This document shows, piece after piece, positions 1 through 7,275 of a DNA stretch of 13,331 bases. Positions within the stretch are counted from its first letter, which is position 1. Every line of letters starts with the position of its first letter. The translations under genes were made by a program, and so were the position numbers. The stretch is from an uncultured Actinomyces sp. (GTDB lineage: Bacteria > Actinomycetota > Actinomycetes > Actinomycetales > Actinomycetaceae), in NCBI GenBank assembly GCA_938028585.1, contig CALIZH010000338.1, forward strand, positions 1 through 13,331. The letters are read 5' to 3'. The notes under the pieces are model-generated. The model did no database searches. It saw only the letters and a list, made by a program, of their open reading frames with translations, and had not been told where the DNA came from.

Positions 1-1
1 C

Positions 2-940
2 ACTGTGAATCAGGTCTTCTACCTAGACGCCAATCGCGCACATGTCGATATTTACCATTTGGGGTGGGCTGCATACCTCAAACAGCGCGAGGAAGACGAG
101 AGGCGACGCAGAAAAGAACGAGCTGTCGCACTAAAGAAAGCCGAGCAGTTGCGTGCGCAGGGTGAAAAAATGCGCGCAAAGGCCACCAAAGCCGTTGCTG
201 CTCAACAGATGCTTCGCCGTGCTGAAGAGCTGGTCGCCTCTGTTGGAAGCGAAGAGGTCCAAGAAAAGGTTGCGCGGCTGCGTTTCCCCGAACCGCTTCC
301 CTGCGGAAAAGTGCCGCTAAGTGCGCAGGGGCTGTCGAAGAGTTACGGCTCTTTGGAAGTTTTTACCGGTGTTGATCTTGCCATCGACCGCGGTTCGAAA
401 GTTGTCGTCCTGGGGCTTAATGGCGCGGGTAAAACAACTCTTCTTCGCCTACTTGCCCGCGTTGAAGAACCCGATAGCGGAATTGTTGAAGATGGCCATG
501 GCCTCAAGCTTGGCTACTACGCTCAGGAACACGACACCTTAGATATGAATGCCACTGTTAAGGAAAACATGGCTCATAGCGCCCCGGGGTTTGACGATAC
601 TCATGTGCGCAACGTCTTGGGTCAGTTCCTATTCAGCGGAGATGATGTCGACAAACCGACACACGTACTTTCGGGTGGCGAAAAGACTCGCCTAGCGCTG
701 GCAACCTTGGTTGTGTCGGGTGCAAACGTTCTTCTTTTGGATGAGCCGACGAATAACTTGGATCCCGCCTCGCGCGAAGAAATTCTGCACGCGCTCCATT
801 CCTATGAGGGCGCCGTTGTTCTGGTCACCCACGATCCGGGTGCCGTGACAGCGCTTGCCCCCGAACGCGTACTGGTTCTTCCCGATGCCGATGAAGACCT
901 TTGGGATGATTCCTATCTGGACCTGGTGACACTCACCTAA
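2..940 (+). CDS. ABC-F family ATPase, C-terminal part (5' end outside the window)
   Basis: This is the back half of a soluble twin-ATPase ABC-F protein, a class with no membrane domain that generally acts on the ribosome or its translation state. The frame is open from base 2, so the first ATPase domain and the true start lie upstream. Counting from the GTG codon at base 5, residues 10-80 form a strongly basic helical linker rich in Arg, Lys and Glu, typical of the inter-domain (P-site tRNA interaction) linker. The second nucleotide-binding domain follows: Walker A GLNGAGKT at 137-144, Q-loop near Q174, signature LSGGE at 222-226, Walker B VLLLDE at 242-247 with catalytic Glu247, and the H-loop His276. 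It ends with an acidic tail, YLDLVTLT, common in actinobacterial members. All ATPase residues are intact. The subfamily (EttA-like, Uup-like or antibiotic resistance) cannot be fixed from this half. It runs convergently into parC. Confidence 0.93.
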   Translation, partial: TVNQVFYLDANRAHVDIYHLGWAAYLKQREEDERRRRKERAVALKKAEQLRAQGEKMRAKATKAVAAQQMLRRAEELVASVGSEEVQEKVARLRFPEPLPCGKVPLSAQGLSKSYGSLEVFTGVDLAIDRGSKVVVLGLNGAGKTTLLRLLARVEEPDSGIVEDGHGLKLGYYAQEHDTLDMNATVKENMAHSAPGFDDTHVRNVLGQFLFSGDDVDKPTHVLSGGEKTRLALATLVVSGANVLLLDEPTNNLDPASREEILHALHSYEGAVVLVTHDPGAVTALAPERVLVLPDADEDLWDDSYLDLVTLT

Positions 941-971
941 GCCCAGTTAGGACAAGCGTGAGGCCGCTCTC

Positions 972-3437
972 TCAACCGATAGTGGCGATTGCGTGTGTAA
1001 TTGGGGTTCCCGAGGCGTCGCGGCGCTCGTCGAGCGCGGGAAGCTCCACCGGAGTTCCATCAGCCGAGGCTGCCCGCGGGTTATCCCCAACCCACGCAAT
1101 ATCCAAACGATCTTCTCCACGGAGGAAACGCTGAACGCGTACGCCTTGGGTGCCTCGTCCCTTGTAGGGATATGCGGCTAGGGGAGTGACCTTTGCGGTT
1201 GTTTGTCCCGTCCCCGGGAGCGCCCCAGCGGCACCGGCCACGGTAACGACCACGGCCTCGTCGGGGCTACTCACCGCCCAGAACCCCAGCACGTTAGCCT
1301 CATCTGAAAGCTTCATTCCTGCCATTCCCGAGGCCGTGCGTCCCTGTGGGCGGACCTTCTCGGCCGGAGTGCGAAGAAGCTGAGCGTCGGAGGTGATGAA
1401 AACAAGGTCGGAGGTGTCGCTGCTGGGGCCAAATCCAACCAGTTCATCTCCCTTTTCAAGTGAAATAACTTCCCATTCATCGCGCTGAAGTACATCGGGC
1501 TTCAATCGCTTGACGACGCCCATACGTGTACCCATTGCCATGACGGTATCTGCTTCGGGATCAAGCAGACCGACTGCAGGCGCATCGGTGTGGATCAACA
1601 GGGCACTGGGAGTTGCAGCCGCGAAGGACAATCCAGTTTCAAAGCGCGGAAGCGCAGGAAGATCAACGACGTCAATGCGGTGGGCAAGGCCATCGGAGGT
1701 GACGACTGCGATCTGCGAACGAGCAGAGGTCGAAAGCTGTGCACGGATTCCGTCGTGCGATGCGCGAGGGCCGGCTTCGATAGGATCTGCACCTTCTACT
1801 CTGGCGAGCGATCCTGCCGCCGAGAGGACAACAACACACGGATCATCGGGAACTTCGAGCGACATTGTCGTCGCTTTTCCAGTTGCGGCCGGGATCGCAG
1901 CGAGTGCGGCGCCGGGCTGCGCCTGGTCAACCTGGGTGCCGGTTGCTGAAAGAAGAAGGGTCCGACGAGGCGTTCCCAAGCGTGCCGCAACCTCTGAAAG
2001 TTCCTGGCTGATGAGCGCGTAGAGACGATCTTGAGAGGCCAAGATCTCTTCCAGTTCAGCGATCTTTGCATTGAGCTCATCGCGTTCGGTTTCGAGTTCG
2101 ATACGAGAGAACTTTGTGAGTCGACGCAGGCGCAATTCAAGAATGTGATTTGCCTGGACTTCAGAGAGATCGAAAGCAGTCTGGAGGCGTTCGCGGGCGG
2201 TTTCGACGTCATCGGATGAGCGAATAATGGCAATGACGTCATCGATATCGAGAACTGCAATGAGCAAGCCCTCAACCAGATGCAGGCGATCACGACACTT
2301 TCCAAGGCGGAAGTTGCACCGACGAGTCGTGACATCGATTCGATGGTCAAGGAAGACTCGGAGCATGTCTTTGAGCCCCAGCGTCCTAGGTTGGCCATCA
2401 ACCAATGCAACTGCGTTGATCGAGAAGGAATCTTCTAAAGGGGTGCGAGCATAGAGCTGTTGGAGTACTGCTTCTGGGTTGAAGCCGTTTTTGATCTCAA
2501 TGACCAATCGCAGGCCGTGAATTCGGTCAGTCAGGTTCTGAACCGCCGAGATTCCCTTTAAACGTCCGGCAGAAACATTTTCTTTGATCTTCTCAATGAC
2601 CTTCTCGGGTCCGACCATATAGGGAAGCTCAGTGACGACAAGGCCCATTTTCCTTGCGGTGACACGTTCAACCCGAACCTTTGCGCGAGTCTTGAATGCG
2701 CCACGTCCTGTTTCGTAGGCATCCTTGATACCCTCAAGGCCAACAATGACACCGCCTTCTGGTAAGTCTGGACCGGGTACATAACGCATGAGGTCAGCAA
2801 CGGAAGCATCGGGATGCTTGAGAAGATACTGCGCCGCGGCGATTGTTTCTGAAAGATTATGAGGCGCGATATTTGTCGCCATACCCACAGCGATACCTGA
2901 AGCACCATTGACGAGAAGCTGAGGGAAACCGGCAGGGAGGACCTCCGGCTGCATGAATTGATTGTCGTAGTTGGGAACAAAGTTGACGGTGTCTTCATCA
3001 AGGGATGCGACCAAGTCCAAAGCTGCCGGAGCCATCCGCGCCTCGGTATAACGCGCGGCAGCGGGACCGTCGTCAAGGGAGCCGAAGTTTCCATGTCCAT
3101 CAACCAAGGGCAAACGAAGGTTGAAAGGCTGGGCCAATCGAACCAGAGCGTCATAGATTGCCGAGTCACCGTGAGGGTGAAGCTTACCCATAACCTCGCC
3201 GACAACTCGCTGAGACTTAACGTGACCGCGATCGGGACGGAGCCCCATTTGGTCCATCTGGAAAAGAATGCGGCGTTGAACGGGCTTCAAACCGTCGCGT
3301 GCGTCAGGGAGAGCACGTGCGTGGATGACAGAAACAGCGTATTCGAGGAAGGATCCCCTCATTTCTGTCGAGACATCGATTTCTGTGATGTTCTGATCAG
3401 CATCGGGGAGATTGAGCTTTTCGTCCTTCGTTCGCAT
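972..3437 (-). CDS. parC: DNA topoisomerase IV subunit A (ParC)
   Basis: This 821-residue protein is the cleavage-reunion subunit of a type IIA topoisomerase; with ParE it decatenates and relaxes replicated chromosomes. The N-terminal half carries the winged-helix/tower core: the GLKPVQRRIL region at 49-58, the quinolone-determining segment around 86-105, and the catalytic tyrosine in AARYTEARMAP (Tyr130, preceded by Arg129). The C-terminal third, from about 500, looks like the beta-pinwheel repeats. I call ParC rather than GyrA because the glycine/arginine-rich GyrA box (QRRGGKG-like) expected early in the C-terminal domain is absent. The quinolone positions are Ser92 and Asp96, the usual susceptible-type residues, so no resistance change is visible. 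The ATG at 3437 has no clear Shine-Dalgarno sequence but has a GAGAAT hexamer six bases upstream. It is divergent from the DUF5998 gene across only 66 bp. No parE is in the window. Confidence 0.93.
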   Translation of the reverse strand: MRTKDEKLNLPDADQNITEIDVSTEMRGSFLEYAVSVIHARALPDARDGLKPVQRRILFQMDQMGLRPDRGHVKSQRVVGEVMGKLHPHGDSAIYDALVRLAQPFNLRLPLVDGHGNFGSLDDGPAAARYTEARMAPAALDLVASLDEDTVNFVPNYDNQFMQPEVLPAGFPQLLVNGASGIAVGMATNIAPHNLSETIAAAQYLLKHPDASVADLMRYVPGPDLPEGGVIVGLEGIKDAYETGRGAFKTRAKVRVERVTARKMGLVVTELPYMVGPEKVIEKIKENVSAGRLKGISAVQNLTDRIHGLRLVIEIKNGFNPEAVLQQLYARTPLEDSFSINAVALVDGQPRTLGLKDMLRVFLDHRIDVTTRRCNFRLGKCRDRLHLVEGLLIAVLDIDDVIAIIRSSDDVETARERLQTAFDLSEVQANHILELRLRRLTKFSRIELETERDELNAKIAELEEILASQDRLYALISQELSEVAARLGTPRRTLLLSATGTQVDQAQPGAALAAIPAATGKATTMSLEVPDDPCVVVLSAAGSLARVEGADPIEAGPRASHDGIRAQLSTSARSQIAVVTSDGLAHRIDVVDLPALPRFETGLSFAAATPSALLIHTDAPAVGLLDPEADTVMAMGTRMGVVKRLKPDVLQRDEWEVISLEKGDELVGFGPSSDTSDLVFITSDAQLLRTPAEKVRPQGRTASGMAGMKLSDEANVLGFWAVSSPDEAVVVTVAGAAGALPGTGQTTAKVTPLAAYPYKGRGTQGVRVQRFLRGEDRLDIAWVGDNPRAASADGTPVELPALDERRDASGTPITHAIATIG

Positions 3438-3449
3438 GGGTCGATTCTC
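3438..3449 (-). promoter_or_regulatory. Candidate leaderless -10 element of parC
   Basis: On the minus strand GAGAAT (3449-3444) is followed by six bases and then the parC ATG. It matches the two most conserved -10 positions (A2 and T6) but not T1. There is no obvious -35 hexamer. This is the weakest of the five sites of this kind in the window. Confidence 0.35.
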
Positions 3450-3488
3450 TACGAAATTGGCGTAAAACCGCCAGGTACACGCCGCTCT

Positions 3489-3503
3489 TGATAGAATTAG
3501 ACG
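3489..3503 (+). promoter_or_regulatory. Extended -10 element, probable leaderless promoter of the DUF5998 gene
   Basis: The sequence TGATAGAAT (3489-3497) is an extended -10 (TGN then TANNNT). Its final T is followed by six bases and then the GTG start at 3504, so the predicted transcription start is the G of the start codon. No Shine-Dalgarno sequence is present. The -35 zone falls in the same bases as that of the divergent parC promoter. Confidence 0.55.
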
Positions 3504-4037
3504 GTGAAATTAGATCGCGATATCGAGCGTGCTGGCTTCTTCCCTGACCTTGCAATTCGAGCCGTTCATCGCTTACTTGGCAATGAAGAGGTCCGTGCGT
3601 CGCTTGTGCAGGTTGAAGCGGCATTCGATCGCGGGTCAATGTTCCGCCACTTAACAGTTCTTGTTCTCACTCAGAGTTGCTTCATTCAGGTGCACGTTGA
3701 TGAGGGGGATAACCACAGTGCTGTTGTAGTTTCGGCTGCCCGTCCTATTCGTGCGATATCGGGAGTTTCAGTTCAAGAGGTCATTGCTGATCCCACTCAG
3801 GGACACGAGGTGTCTGAGATGACGATCAGTATTGATATGGGCTCTCAAAAGCGCAGCGATATCGAACAGCTCCGCTGTGATGATCCGACATGCCAAGCCG
3901 ATCATGGTTTCATGGCCCGTAGCTATCCCGATGATATTTCTCTTCGAGTCTCGCAGCTGGCAGATGGCTCGCGTACATATACGGACGCTCAAGTTTTGGT
4001 TGATGCTCTTCTTGAGGTGGTCCGTAATGCTCAATGA
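3504..4037 (+). CDS. DUF5998 family protein
   Basis: This 177-residue protein matches the actinobacterial DUF5998 family as I remember it, whose function is unknown. Recognisable blocks are the N-terminal DIERAGFFPDLA (5-16), the FRHLTVLVLTQSCFIQVH strand region (47-64) and the ISLRVSQLADG block (145-155). A cysteine/histidine cluster, C125-DDPT-C130-QADH134, could bind a metal or form a disulfide; that is inference. There is no signal peptide or membrane segment, so it should be cytoplasmic. The GTG start is chosen because it places the conserved N-terminus at residue 5 and sits exactly six bases after an extended -10, suggesting a leaderless message. Its last 11 bases overlap the start of the phosphodiesterase-like gene, so the two are probably co-transcribed and translationally coupled. 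Confidence 0.85.
   Translation: MKLDRDIERAGFFPDLAIRAVHRLLGNEEVRASLVQVEAAFDRGSMFRHLTVLVLTQSCFIQVHVDEGDNHSAVVVSAARPIRAISGVSVQEVIADPTQGHEVSEMTISIDMGSQKRSDIEQLRCDDPTCQADHGFMARSYPDDISLRVSQLADGSRTYTDAQVLVDALLEVVRNAQ
4014..4020 (+). promoter_or_regulatory. Shine-Dalgarno site setting the phosphodiesterase start
   Basis: GAGGTGG lies six bases before the ATG at 4027, inside the end of the DUF5998 gene. It selects this ATG over in-frame upstream starts, such as 3832, that would bury the N-terminus in DUF5998 coding sequence. Confidence 0.7.
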
Positions 4038-5169
4038 CCATCTCCGGGCTACAGGAGCCTCCTTACCGAGCGCGGATGATTTTCGTCTGACGCAGGTGAT
4101 TCCCGCAGTGATGGGAGCAGTTGAACCCGAATTATCGCTCGCTCGGCCCGATCTTTCCTCAAGTTTGGGACTGGAACGAGCCAAAGCCGCAGTAGTCATT
4201 CTGGTCGACGGCCTGGGCCTCATTCCCCTGATGGATCACTTAGGACACGCGCGAAACCTTCGTGGATTCCGGGATCAGATCCACACTGCTTACTCGGTTG
4301 TCCCATCGACGACTGCTGCAGGTATTACCGCCTGCGGAACGGGTCAGCTTCCTGGTCGCACCCGCATGGTCGGTTACAGCGTCCTTCATGGCGAGCGCCT
4401 CTTTAACCTGCTTGCCTTCACGGACGGGATCGATCCAACGCAGTGGCAAGAATGCCCGACCTTCTTCGAACAGCTTTCTGCTGCTTCGGTCCCGTGCGCG
4501 ACCATCCTTCCAGCCAAGTTTGCTGGCTCTGGACTCACTTCAGCCGCTCTTCGAGGTGCTCGCTTCGTGCCGGCTACGTCTTGGGAAGAACGGTGCCAGG
4601 CGGCAATTGACCAGATTCGCTCTGGGACGAAGTTGGTGTATCTCTATTGGTCTGACATCGATGCCGCGGGTCACGCTCACGGGGTTGGATCAGGGCAGTG
4701 GAGCGATGCCTTAGAAGACTTCGATGCAGGACTTGGGCGTTTCCTGAGCTTACTTCCAGACGACGTTCGTGTTGTTCTCACCGCCGACCACGGCATGGTG
4801 AATATTGATTTTGATCAGCTGTATAACGTTGCTGAGCTTTCTCCTTTGAGCCAGGGCGTGCGCGCAGTCGCTGGGGAAACACGAGCAGTTCATGTTCACT
4901 GTCTTCCGGGTACAAACGAGCTGCAAGTGAGGAACCGCTGGGAAGAATTCCTTGGCGAAGATGCATGGGTAGTGGGAGCTGATGAACTACCAGAACTGAT
5001 CGGTACGGGCCCGGGTCTTGCTGAGAGTGGTGATTTCGTTGTCTTCTCACGAGGCCGTGGCGGGGTAGTCGATAGTCGCACTCAAAGCCCGGGAGCTATG
5101 ACTCTCATCGGCGTCCACGGCTCCCTGACGCCAGATGAGATGCTGATTCCGCTAGCGGTGCTCGCTTAG
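4027..5169 (+). CDS. Alkaline phosphatase superfamily protein, type I phosphodiesterase/nucleotide pyrophosphatase-like
   Basis: This 380-residue protein belongs to the nucleotide pyrophosphatase/phosphodiesterase branch of the alkaline phosphatase superfamily, whose members use two metal ions and a Thr or Ser nucleophile to split phosphodiester or phosphomonoester bonds. The metal and catalytic residues are in order: Asp61 in VDGLG, a nucleophile motif PSTT (93-96, probably Thr96), Asp212 and His216 in DAAGHAHG, Asp254-His255 in TADHGM, and His364 in GVHGSL. No signal peptide or membrane segment is evident, so it is probably cytoplasmic, unlike many secreted homologues. The substrate cannot be read from the sequence. 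The start at ATG 4027 is supported by GAGGTGG upstream. It overlaps the DUF5998 stop by 11 bases, and its TAG stop overlaps the sepH stop tail to tail by 4 bases, leaving no room for a conventional terminator. Confidence 0.88.
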   Translation: MLNDHLRATGASLPSADDFRLTQVIPAVMGAVEPELSLARPDLSSSLGLERAKAAVVILVDGLGLIPLMDHLGHARNLRGFRDQIHTAYSVVPSTTAAGITACGTGQLPGRTRMVGYSVLHGERLFNLLAFTDGIDPTQWQECPTFFEQLSAASVPCATILPAKFAGSGLTSAALRGARFVPATSWEERCQAAIDQIRSGTKLVYLYWSDIDAAGHAHGVGSGQWSDALEDFDAGLGRFLSLLPDDVRVVLTADHGMVNIDFDQLYNVAELSPLSQGVRAVAGETRAVHVHCLPGTNELQVRNRWEEFLGEDAWVVGADELPELIGTGPGLAESGDFVVFSRGRGGVVDSRTQSPGAMTLIGVHGSLTPDEMLIPLAVLA

Positions 5170-5179
5170 GGACGCGAGC
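5160..5179. other. Small hairpin enclosing both stop codons at the phosphodiesterase/sepH junction
   Basis: GCTCGC (5160-5165) and GCGAGC (5174-5179) form a perfect 6-bp stem. The 8-base loop contains the overlapping TAG (plus) and TAA (minus) stops. There is no T-run on either side, so terminator function is uncertain. Confidence 0.35.
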
Positions 5180-6137
5180 CGAAAACGATCTCGTCCCAAC
5201 TGGGAACGGAACGCCTCTTCGACTTTTTCGCAGCAGCGGGAGCCTGAGGAATATCTTCAAGCTGTTCAAGTGGCAGGGGCTGGTCTTCAACGGTCTCTGT
5301 TGCCTGCGAAGATTCCTTCACCTCAGGGGAGCTCTTTCGTGCCTCGGTTAAGGAATGGATACGCGCTGCCAAAGATTCAACCCCGGCGGGCAGATGGGGG
5401 CGCTCCTCTGAGGTCTCTTCTTCCTCTTCCTCATCATCCAGCTCATACTCAATTTCTTGAGGCTTACCGCGTTGAGCATTGAGCTGCTCGACCAGTGCTT
5501 CACGTTCTTCGATATCAGAGCGATCCACAGAGACAACGGGGGCCGGAACAGGAAGTGAAGTAAAACTCTGGACTCCGGTCGGGGAGGCAGTCTCGGTCAG
5601 CCAACGGGCTTCCTCATCAATGGCCTCGAGATGGCCTGAAGACTGTAAGCGCCACTGCGCACCGTGCTCGACGGCACCCTGGATGAAGGTCAAGTGAATG
5701 ACCCAAGGAGAATCCGCTTGGCGCGATGCTGACCAATGCAAAGAATCTGGGGAAACTCCTCGGGCTGCCAGACGGTCAACGACCAAGTCACCCATAACAG
5801 GGGAGTCGGGAAGATTTCCAATAGGACTGGAAAGGGCACGCTGGAGCGCATAATCCTTCTCTGCCTGAACGGGAGCTTCGAAGCGAGTAATTTGCGAGAC
5901 CTCAACATTGTGTTCGCGTGCGATATCGACAGCTCGTGCACCAGAACGAAGCAAGGCCTGGATTTCACGAGGACGCAAGGGCTTATCTTCGGTAATCGCC
6001 TCGATGCGCGGACGATCGCGACGGACTGCACCTCGCAGTTCGTCTGTGATCGGGGTGGTGTAACGACGGCCTTCACTGTCGGTGAATACCAGTGTTTCCT
6101 CGTCCGCACCTACTCCGAGAAGATCAAGATCGATCAT
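5166..6137 (-). CDS. sepH: Cell division regulator SepH (DUF3071)
   Basis: This 323-residue protein matches SepH, the actinobacterial division protein that in Streptomyces binds FtsZ and promotes its assembly. The conserved N-terminal DUF3071 domain runs over about residues 1-185 and includes a helix-turn-helix-like segment (RPREIQALL through the SQITRFEAPV region, about 55-90). An acidic low-complexity linker follows, with a run of Asp and Glu in DDEEEEEE, then Pro/Ser/Glu-rich sequence. The protein ends with the family's conserved basic C-terminal motif, KKSKRRSVPSWDEIVFGS, which I regard as diagnostic. I set the start at ATG 6137 because AAGGAGG lies seven bases upstream and because MIDLDLLGV is the usual family N-terminus; an in-frame start at 6164 would add nine unlikely residues. 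It is divergent from the DUF4193 gene over 172 bp and convergent with the phosphodiesterase gene. Confidence 0.92.
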   Translation of the reverse strand: MIDLDLLGVGADEETLVFTDSEGRRYTTPITDELRGAVRRDRPRIEAITEDKPLRPREIQALLRSGARAVDIAREHNVEVSQITRFEAPVQAEKDYALQRALSSPIGNLPDSPVMGDLVVDRLAARGVSPDSLHWSASRQADSPWVIHLTFIQGAVEHGAQWRLQSSGHLEAIDEEARWLTETASPTGVQSFTSLPVPAPVVSVDRSDIEEREALVEQLNAQRGKPQEIEYELDDEEEEEETSEERPHLPAGVESLAARIHSLTEARKSSPEVKESSQATETVEDQPLPLEQLEDIPQAPAAAKKSKRRSVPSWDEIVFGSRP

Positions 6138-6309
6138 CGCTTTTCCTCCTTGCTTCGTGGTCAAATTTTCTCAAAGATGGCGTTAAAATCCTTGATTGCC
6201 GGGGCGCGTGTCCTTTTCAGTAGCGCGAAAATTTTCAACGTGTTACCCTGCAGCGCAGCGAATGTGTTACGCGGGAGCGCAATACATGATGAGAAAAAGG
6301 GAGGACAAA
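6138..6309. promoter_or_regulatory. Divergent intergenic region sepH/DUF4193 with a GTGTTAC direct repeat
   Basis: This 172-bp region separates two divergent genes and must hold both promoters. It contains two direct copies of GTGTTAC (6240-6246 and 6264-6270, 24 bp start to start; GTAACAC on the other strand). It also has a perfect 10-bp palindrome GAAAATTTTC (6227-6236). I could not pick a convincing -35/-10 pair for either gene. Confidence 0.4.
6145..6151 (-). promoter_or_regulatory. Strong Shine-Dalgarno site of sepH
   Basis: AAGGAGG on the minus strand sits seven bases before the ATG at 6137. It is a near-perfect anti-16S match and decides the start. It also shows that sepH has a leadered message, unlike several neighbours. 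Confidence 0.8.
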
Positions 6310-6612
6310 ATGGCCACCGATTACGATGCACCTCGTAAGAATGACGATGATGTTGCAGAGGACTCCATTGAGGAGCTGAAGTCGCGTCGCAATGATTCTG
6401 GTTCGGCAAATGTCGACGAGGATGAAAACGAGGCCGCAGAGAATTTTGAGCTTCCCGGTGCAGATCTTTCGAAGGAAGAGCTGACGGTTCACGTCGTTCC
6501 CAAGCAGGATGACGAATTTACCTGCTCGATGTGCTTCTTGGTCCATCACGCTTCTCAGCTTGCCTACGTCGATGACAATGGACAGCCCGTCTGCACTGAG
6601 TGTGCTGGCTGA
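6310..6612 (+). CDS. DUF4193 family zinc-ribbon-like protein
   Basis: This 100-residue protein matches DUF4193, a small family widely conserved in Actinobacteria and of unknown function. The first half is very acidic and probably disordered. The second half holds two CxxC pairs, C72-SM-C75 and C95-TE-C98, which look like a four-cysteine zinc-binding ribbon. The sequence DDNGQPVCTECAG forms the usual C-terminus. It is too small for an enzyme, and a role in binding nucleic acid, RNA polymerase or ribosome is only conjecture. ATG 6310 is chosen because GGAGG (6300-6304) precedes it by five bases and because MATDYDAPR is the usual family start; longer in-frame starts back to 6196 lack support. 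The next gene begins 18 bp downstream. Confidence 0.9.
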   Translation: MATDYDAPRKNDDDVAEDSIEELKSRRNDSGSANVDEDENEAAENFELPGADLSKEELTVHVVPKQDDEFTCSMCFLVHHASQLAYVDDNGQPVCTECAG

Positions 6613-6630
6613 GCGTGAGATAATTTAGTT
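6596..6630 (+). promoter_or_regulatory. Candidate leaderless promoter of the DUF3710 gene
   Basis: GATAAT (6619-6624) is followed by exactly six bases and then the ATG at 6631. A weak -35-like CTGAGT (6596-6601) lies 17 bp upstream, inside the end of the DUF4193 gene. No Shine-Dalgarno sequence is evident for this ATG. Confidence 0.5.
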
Positions 6631-7275
6631 ATGTTCGGACGTTCACGCAAGGAAGACACTGTTCAAGAAGAGGTAGAAGAGGAAGTACGCCCCCAGCTCT
6701 ACGACGAGTCAGAACTGTGGCAGATCCCCGGCCCCCGCGAAGAATACGAAGTTGATACCTCGGTCGATTATGTTGACCTAGGTTCACTGCGCATTCCTGC
6801 CGTACCTGGAATGCAGATTCGTGCACAAGCTGGCGAAGATGGTCAAAGCATCATTCGAATTATGTTGGTGCTCGCTTCTTCGGGGCTCCAGTTCTCTATT
6901 GCCGCTGCGCCGCGTTCGGGTGGAACCTGGGATGAACTTCGTCCGCAGATTCGTGCTGCCTATGAAGAGGGCGGCAGCACAGTTCGCGAAAAGCACACTC
7001 GCTACGGTGATGAGCTTGAAGTTGATGAGGCAGTGACGCTTCCCGATGGGAAGAAGGGCACCACGCGAACCCGAATTATCGGACGTGAGGGTGACCGTTG
7101 GTTCGCGCGAATCGACATGGTCGGCCCTGCAGCATTGGGCGGTCAAGAAGCTGATGACTTCGAGGAACTCATCGACCGCGTTGTTGTCGTCCGCGGCGAC
7201 GAACCTCGACCGCGACTGGATCTATTGCCACTTCATCTTCCCGATCAAAGCGCAACACGAGTTCCCAATGTTTAA
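6631..7275 (+). CDS. DUF3710 family protein
   Basis: This 214-residue protein matches DUF3710, a conserved actinobacterial family without an assigned function. After a charged, Glu-rich N-terminus (about 1-30) come the family blocks GPREEYEVD (34-42), YVDLGSLRIP (47-56), GDRWFARIDMVGPAA (154-168) and a C-terminal VVVVRGDEPRP segment (184-194). There is no signal peptide or transmembrane segment, so it is predicted to be cytoplasmic. In the Actinobacteria I recall, a dut gene usually sits just upstream; here DUF4193 is directly upstream. The ATG at 6631 has no Shine-Dalgarno sequence but has a -10-like hexamer in leaderless position. The stop overlaps the start of the OB-fold gene by 8 bases, indicating translational coupling. 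Confidence 0.88.
   Translation: MFGRSRKEDTVQEEVEEEVRPQLYDESELWQIPGPREEYEVDTSVDYVDLGSLRIPAVPGMQIRAQAGEDGQSIIRIMLVLASSGLQFSIAAAPRSGGTWDELRPQIRAAYEEGGSTVREKHTRYGDELEVDEAVTLPDGKKGTTRTRIIGREGDRWFARIDMVGPAALGGQEADDFEELIDRVVVVRGDEPRPRLDLLPLHLPDQSATRVPNV

Noticed and set aside
972..3437. Calling this gene gyrA
   Set aside because: The GyrA box expected in the C-terminal domain is absent, and no gyrB lies beside it; ParC fits better. The N-terminal core alone would not distinguish them.
993..3491. Long plus-strand open frames opposite parC, such as 1510-2022 and 2958-3491
   Set aside because: They lie entirely or almost entirely within parC coding sequence, show no recognisable domain or good Shine-Dalgarno sequence, and look like codon-bias shadows.
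3832..4026. Upstream extension of the phosphodiesterase frame (65 extra residues)
   Set aside because: It is the out-of-frame shadow of the DUF5998 gene. The ATG at 4027 has a proper Shine-Dalgarno sequence and fits the family N-terminus.
5736..6338. 200-residue plus-strand open frame opposite sepH, running into the intergenic region
   Set aside because: It is antisense to a confidently identified gene, has no family resemblance and overlaps the sepH ribosome-binding site and upstream region.
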